Below, in pieces: positions 5,355 to 8,103 of a stretch of 8,103 bases of DNA (position 1 is its first letter; each line of letters begins with the position of its first letter). This stretch comes from an uncultured Eubacteriales bacterium. Its GTDB lineage: Bacteria > Bacillota > Clostridia > Oscillospirales > Oscillospiraceae. The stretch covers positions 1 to 8,103 of the forward strand of contig URDK01000103.1 in assembly GCA_900546485.1 (NCBI GenBank), given 5' to 3'. The position numbers were made by a program, and so were the translations under genes. Below the pieces are notes generated by a model. It was not told the DNA's origin, made no database searches, and saw only the letters and a list, made by a program, of their open reading frames with translations.

Positions 5355-6098
5355 ATGAGCACACTGAAGGACTTTTTTGCGCGGCACGCAAGGACCGCGC
5401 TCGGCTTCTCCGGCGGCACGGACTCGGCATATCTGCTCTACGCGGGCACGAGCTTCGGCGCCGATGTGAGGCCGTACTACATAAAAACGCAGTTCCAGCC
5501 CGCCTTTGAGCTCGAAGACGCGAGACGGCTCGCCTACGAGCTCGGGGTGGAGCTCACGGTCATCGAGGCGGACATACTCGCCATAGACGCCGTCGCGTCG
5601 AATCCGCCGGACCGCTGCTATCACTGCAAACGGGCGCTGTTCACGCTCCTCGCCGAGCGGGCGGCGTCCGACGGCTATATGGAGCTCATCGACGGCACCA
5701 ACGCCTCGGACGATCCGGGCGACAGGCCCGGTACCCGCGCGCTTAAGGAGCTGCGCGTGCTCTCGCCGCTGCGCGAGTGCGGTATCACCAAGGCCGATGT
5801 GCGCCGTCTCTCGAGGGAGGCGGGGCTCTTTACGCACGCCAAGCCCTCCTATGCCTGCCTCGCCACGCGCGTGCCGGCAGGCCGGAGGATAGACGCCGAG
5901 GCCCTGGGCAGGATAGAGGCGGCGGAGAGCGCGCTGAGGGTGCTGGGCTACGACGACCTGCGCGTCAGGCTCGAGGAGGGCGGCGTGAGGCTGGAACTGC
6001 CCGAGGCGCAGCTCGAGCGCGCTGTGCGCGAGCGGGACGGGATACTGCGCGCGCTCGACGGCATGGGCCGCGTGACACTGGACTTGAGAGGGCGTTGA
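5355..6098 (+). CDS. larE: LarE, pyridinium-3,5-biscarboxylate mononucleotide sulfurtransferase
   Basis: LarE makes the sulfur ligands of the nickel-pincer nucleotide cofactor. It adenylylates the carboxylates of the LarB product P2CMN and replaces them with thiocarboxylates in two rounds, giving P2TMN. The 247-residue protein has an N-terminal PP-loop ATP pyrophosphatase motif, GFSGGTDSAYLL (17-28), then NPPDRCYHCKRALF (83-96) with Cys88 and Cys91, DGTNASDDPGDRPG (113-126), and KPSYACLATR (163-172) with Cys168. Cys168 corresponds to the sacrificial cysteine of lactobacillar LarE. Together with the CxxC it gives the three-cysteine set linked to a [4Fe-4S] cluster in other LarE proteins. ATG at 5355 is chosen over the upstream in-frame ATG at 5295 because AGGTG (5344-5348) lies 6 nt before it and the earlier start would read through the J-domain gene. 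larB follows after 2 nt. The length is slightly short of the usual 270. Confidence 0.94.
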   Translation: MSTLKDFFARHARTALGFSGGTDSAYLLYAGTSFGADVRPYYIKTQFQPAFELEDARRLAYELGVELTVIEADILAIDAVASNPPDRCYHCKRALFTLLAERAASDGYMELIDGTNASDDPGDRPGTRALKELRVLSPLRECGITKADVRRLSREAGLFTHAKPSYACLATRVPAGRRIDAEALGRIEAAESALRVLGYDDLRVRLEEGGVRLELPEAQLERAVRERDGILRALDGMGRVTLDLRGR

Positions 6099-6100
6099 GA

Positions 6101-6859
6101 GTGAAAAAACAGGATGTGCTGCAAATTCTGCGCGAGGTCGAAAGCGGCTCCGTGAGCGCCGAGGAGGCATTCACCCGGCTTAAGCTGGCCCCGTTCGAGG
6201 ACATAGGCTTTGCCAAGGTCGACCACCACCGCGAGCTGCGCCAGGGCGTCGCCGAGGTCATCTACGGCCAGGGAAAGACCCCGGAGCAGATAGCCAAAAT
6301 CAGCGAGACGCTGCTCCACGGCGGCGACAGGGTGGTGCTCATAACACGCATGTCGCCCGAAGCAGCGGCATATGTGGGGGAGAGATTCCCCCTAATATAT
6401 GATTCTCTGTCCAAAGTGGGGCGCATAGGCGATATGACGGAGCCGGACGGCGTAGGCACGGTGCTGGTCGCAACGGGCGGCACGACGGATATACCGGTCG
6501 CCGAGGAGGCCGCGCTGACGGCCGAGGCGCTGGGCAACCGCGTAAAGCGGCTCTACGACGTGGGCGTCTCGGGCATACACCGCCTGCTGGATCACGCTGA
6601 GGACATCATGACCGCGCGGGTCATAGTGGCCGTGGCGGGCATGGAGGGGGCTCTGCCGAGCGTCATCGGCGGGCTCGCGGACTGCCCTGTCATCGCCGTG
6701 CCCACCAGCGTGGGTTACGGGGCGGCCTTCGGCGGTGTCGCGGCGCTGCTCTCGATGCTCAACTCCTGCGCCAGCGGGCTGTCGGTGGTGAATATCGACA
6801 ACGGCTTCGGCGCGGGCTATCTGGCAAGCATGATAAACCATCTGGGGGCCGGGGAATGA
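6101..6859 (+). CDS. larB: LarB, pyridinium-3,5-biscarboxylic acid mononucleotide synthase
   Basis: LarB performs the first committed step of nickel-pincer cofactor synthesis. It carboxylates the pyridinium ring of nicotinic acid adenine dinucleotide at C5 and cleaves the phosphoanhydride, releasing AMP and P2CMN. The 252-residue protein has the helical N-terminal half typical of LarB (FEDIGFAKVDHHRELRQGV, 32-50). A PurE-like carboxylase domain follows (about 118-250), with VLVATGGTTDIPVAEEAA (121-138), YDVGVSGIHRL (152-162), VAVAGMEGALPSVIGGL (176-192), AVPTSVGYGAAFGG (199-212) and NIDNGFGAGYLA (231-242). The start is GTG at 6101, with AGAGGG (6087-6092) 8 nt upstream; the in-frame TTG at 6095 sits too close to that site. 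It begins 2 nt after larE and its stop overlaps the larC start by 4 nt, so the three genes should be translated as a unit. Confidence 0.96.
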   Translation: MKKQDVLQILREVESGSVSAEEAFTRLKLAPFEDIGFAKVDHHRELRQGVAEVIYGQGKTPEQIAKISETLLHGGDRVVLITRMSPEAAAYVGERFPLIYDSLSKVGRIGDMTEPDGVGTVLVATGGTTDIPVAEEAALTAEALGNRVKRLYDVGVSGIHRLLDHAEDIMTARVIVAVAGMEGALPSVIGGLADCPVIAVPTSVGYGAAFGGVAALLSMLNSCASGLSVVNIDNGFGAGYLASMINHLGAGE

Positions 6860-8025
6860 GGACGCTGTATCTGGATTGTGGCATGGGCGCCTCGGGCGAC
6901 ATGCTTATGGCTGCGCTCTCCGAAGTCGCCCCCGGCGGGGACGGGATCGCGGAGCGCATTGAGGCTCTGGGCCTGGCCGGCGTCCGCGCTGAGCTGAGTG
7001 AAGTCACGCGCTGCGGCATACGCGGTCGGCACGTGGAGATAAGCGTCCACGGCGAGAGCGAGGACGCCCACGAGCAGCATCACCACCATCACCACGCCCA
7101 CAGGAGCCTCCGTGACATGTATTCGATAATCGACGGCCTTGCACTCGACGAGGCTGTGAAAGCCGACGTGCGGGCCGTGTACGGCCTCATAGCGGGCGCG
7201 GAGAGCGAGGCGCACGGCTGCGAGGTGGGCGAGGTGCACTTCCACGAGGTCGGCGCGCTGGACGCGGTGGCGGATATCGCGGGCGTGTGCCTGCTGATGC
7301 GGGCGATAGCGCCGGAGCGGGTCGTGGTCTCGCCCGTACGCGTGGGCTACGGCACGGTGAAGTGCGCGCACGGCGTGCTGCCGGTGCCGGCGCCGGCGAC
7401 GGCCTCTCTGCTCAAGGGCGTGCCGGTGTACGCGGGCGATATCGCGGGCGAGATGTGTACGCCGACGGGCGCGGCGCTCATAAAGCACTTTGCCACGGAG
7501 TTCGGCAATATGCCGGAGCTTACCGTGGAGCGCATAGGATACGGCATGGGCAGTCGGGACTTCGGAACGGCGAACTGCCTGCGGGCCTTCGTGGGCGAGA
7601 GCTCCGCCGACGAGCGGGCGGTGAGCGAGCTGCGCTGCAATCTGGACGACGTGACGGCGGAGGAGCTGGCGTATGCGCAGGAGCTGCTGCTCTCGCGCGG
7701 GGCGCTGGACGTGTATACGCAGGCACTGGGCATGAAAAAGAGCCGCGCGGGCGTGATGCTCAGCTGTCTGTGCGCCAGGGAGCGCGAGCGTGAGTTCGCG
7801 GAGCTGATTCTCCGCCATACGCCGGGCCTGGGCGTGCGGGTGTATCACCCGGAGCGCATAACGCTGCCGCGCCGCGAAGAGACTGTCCAAACCGAGTACG
7901 GCCCGGTGCGCGTGAAGTACGCGGGCGGGAAGTGCAAGGCCGAGTTCGAGGACCTCGCCAGAATCGCGCGCGAGACGGATAAACCTATCGCCGAAGTCCG
8001 CAGAGAGGTAATGCGCAAGCTCTAA
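6856..8025 (+). CDS. larC: LarC, CTP-dependent nickel insertase of the nickel-pincer cofactor, single-frame form
   Basis: LarC inserts nickel into P2TMN, forming the mature Ni-pincer nucleotide with CTP hydrolysis. The 389-residue protein begins LYLDCGMGASGDMLMAAL (4-21), characteristic of the family. It has a His-rich tract with six consecutive His within 72-82, probably nickel-binding, then EVHFHEVGALDAVADIAG (126-143), PVPAPATASLL (176-186), GEMCTPTGAALIKHF (198-212), RIGYGMGSRDF (226-236) and CNLDDVTAEELAYA (261-274). The C-terminal LarC2-like nucleotide-binding part (about 265-389) is in the same frame. In Lactiplantibacillus plantarum the two halves are instead joined by programmed ribosomal frameshifting. 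The ATG at 6856 overlaps the larB stop (ATGA), with GGGGG (6844-6848) upstream. It appears to be the last gene of the operon, followed by hairpins. Confidence 0.96.
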   Translation: MRTLYLDCGMGASGDMLMAALSEVAPGGDGIAERIEALGLAGVRAELSEVTRCGIRGRHVEISVHGESEDAHEQHHHHHHAHRSLRDMYSIIDGLALDEAVKADVRAVYGLIAGAESEAHGCEVGEVHFHEVGALDAVADIAGVCLLMRAIAPERVVVSPVRVGYGTVKCAHGVLPVPAPATASLLKGVPVYAGDIAGEMCTPTGAALIKHFATEFGNMPELTVERIGYGMGSRDFGTANCLRAFVGESSADERAVSELRCNLDDVTAEELAYAQELLLSRGALDVYTQALGMKKSRAGVMLSCLCAREREREFAELILRHTPGLGVRVYHPERITLPRREETVQTEYGPVRVKYAGGKCKAEFEDLARIARETDKPIAEVRREVMRKL

Positions 8026-8033
8026 GCTTCGCT

Positions 8034-8048
8034 GCGCGCTTCGCGCGC
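8034..8048 (+). terminator. Possible terminator hairpin after larC
   Basis: GCGCGC (8034-8039) and GCGCGC (8043-8048) form a 6-bp all-GC stem around a TTC loop, followed by GTTTG. It lies 9 nt after the larC stop, the expected place for a terminator, but the T-run is only three bases and efficiency is uncertain. The following hairpin at 8064-8081 could assist. Alternatively it is the leading part of the repeat that starts at 8054. Confidence 0.45.
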
Positions 8049-8053
8049 GTTTG

Positions 8054-8103
8054 AAAGTTTCGTCCACCTTTTCAAAGGTGGTGGAGTCCAGAGGCAAAGC
8101 CTC
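8054..8103. repeat. Modular hairpin-rich intergenic repeat, cut by the window end
   Basis: The block starts with AAAGTTTCGTCCAC (8054-8067), identical to 2023-2036. A perfect 8-bp hairpin follows (CCACCTTT 8064-8071 with AAAGGTGG 8074-8081), then GTGGAGTC. Last comes GAGGC (8091-8095) pairing with GCCTC (8099-8103) around AAA, reaching the last base. The modular hairpin layout resembles high-copy intergenic elements I recall from Oscillospiraceae-type genomes. The hairpin at 15-43 may be another module of such an element. There is no ORF or transposase, so it would be a non-autonomous or structural repeat. Confidence 0.6.

Noticed and set aside
6817..8097. Long antisense reading frame opposite larC (426 codons)
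   Set aside because: It mirrors a confidently identified gene in GC-rich DNA, has His/Arg/Ala-rich low-information composition and no recognisable motifs. It is a shadow frame.
1..8103. CRISPR array, tRNA or rRNA gene, transposase, integrase or prophage gene
   Set aside because: No regularly spaced repeats, no cloverleaf or rRNA signature and no mobile-element protein were seen; gene content is chromosomal.

Overview
The window is GC-rich, and all recognisable genes lie on the + strand. The gene families are a YtrA-type GntR regulator with an ABC-2 exporter, a CNNM/CBS protein, a DUF5685-like protein, a DnaJ-domain protein with a Cys-rich tail, and single-frame LarE, LarB and LarC. Together with good Shine-Dalgarno sites, GTG/TTG starts and frequent ATA codons, they suggest a GC-rich anaerobic Bacillota, probably a gut-type Clostridia (Oscillospiraceae-like). 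This placement rests on family content only.

There are three transcription blocks. (1) Positions 115-2060: a consensus sigma-A promoter whose -10 box is overlapped by repeated CAATATACA half-sites. It drives a GntR/YtrA repressor, an ABC ATPase and an ABC-2 permease with tight or overlapping junctions, and the block ends in a strong hairpin. This looks like an autoregulated exporter of the YtrAB/envelope-stress type. (2) Positions 2088-3326: a second promoter, a leader with two hairpins and a possible 39-codon ORF, then a CNNM/CBS (HlyC/CorC-like) membrane protein that lacks the usual C-terminal transporter-associated domain. (3) Positions 3358-8025: a six-gene run with junctions from an 11-nt overlap to a 6-nt gap. 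It encodes a two-helix membrane protein with a zinc ribbon, a DUF5685-like helical protein, a J-domain protein, and then LarE, LarB and LarC.

LarB, LarE and LarC together build the nickel-pincer nucleotide (NPN) cofactor of lactate racemase-type enzymes. LarB carboxylates and cleaves nicotinic acid adenine dinucleotide, LarE converts the two carboxylates to thiocarboxylates, and LarC inserts nickel using CTP. No LarA-type racemase is present in the window, so the enzyme using the cofactor must be elsewhere. LarE has the three-cysteine pattern associated with a [4Fe-4S] cluster rather than a single sacrificial cysteine.

The most thought-provoking observation is in the DUF5685-like protein. 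It carries a DDxxD-like motif and a downstream LG-(x10)-DxxxD-xxx-GR motif with the same spacing as the second aspartate motif of squalene/phytoene synthases. The edges of the window and the 2023-2060 terminator carry pieces of hairpin-forming intergenic repeats, including a shared 14-mer.
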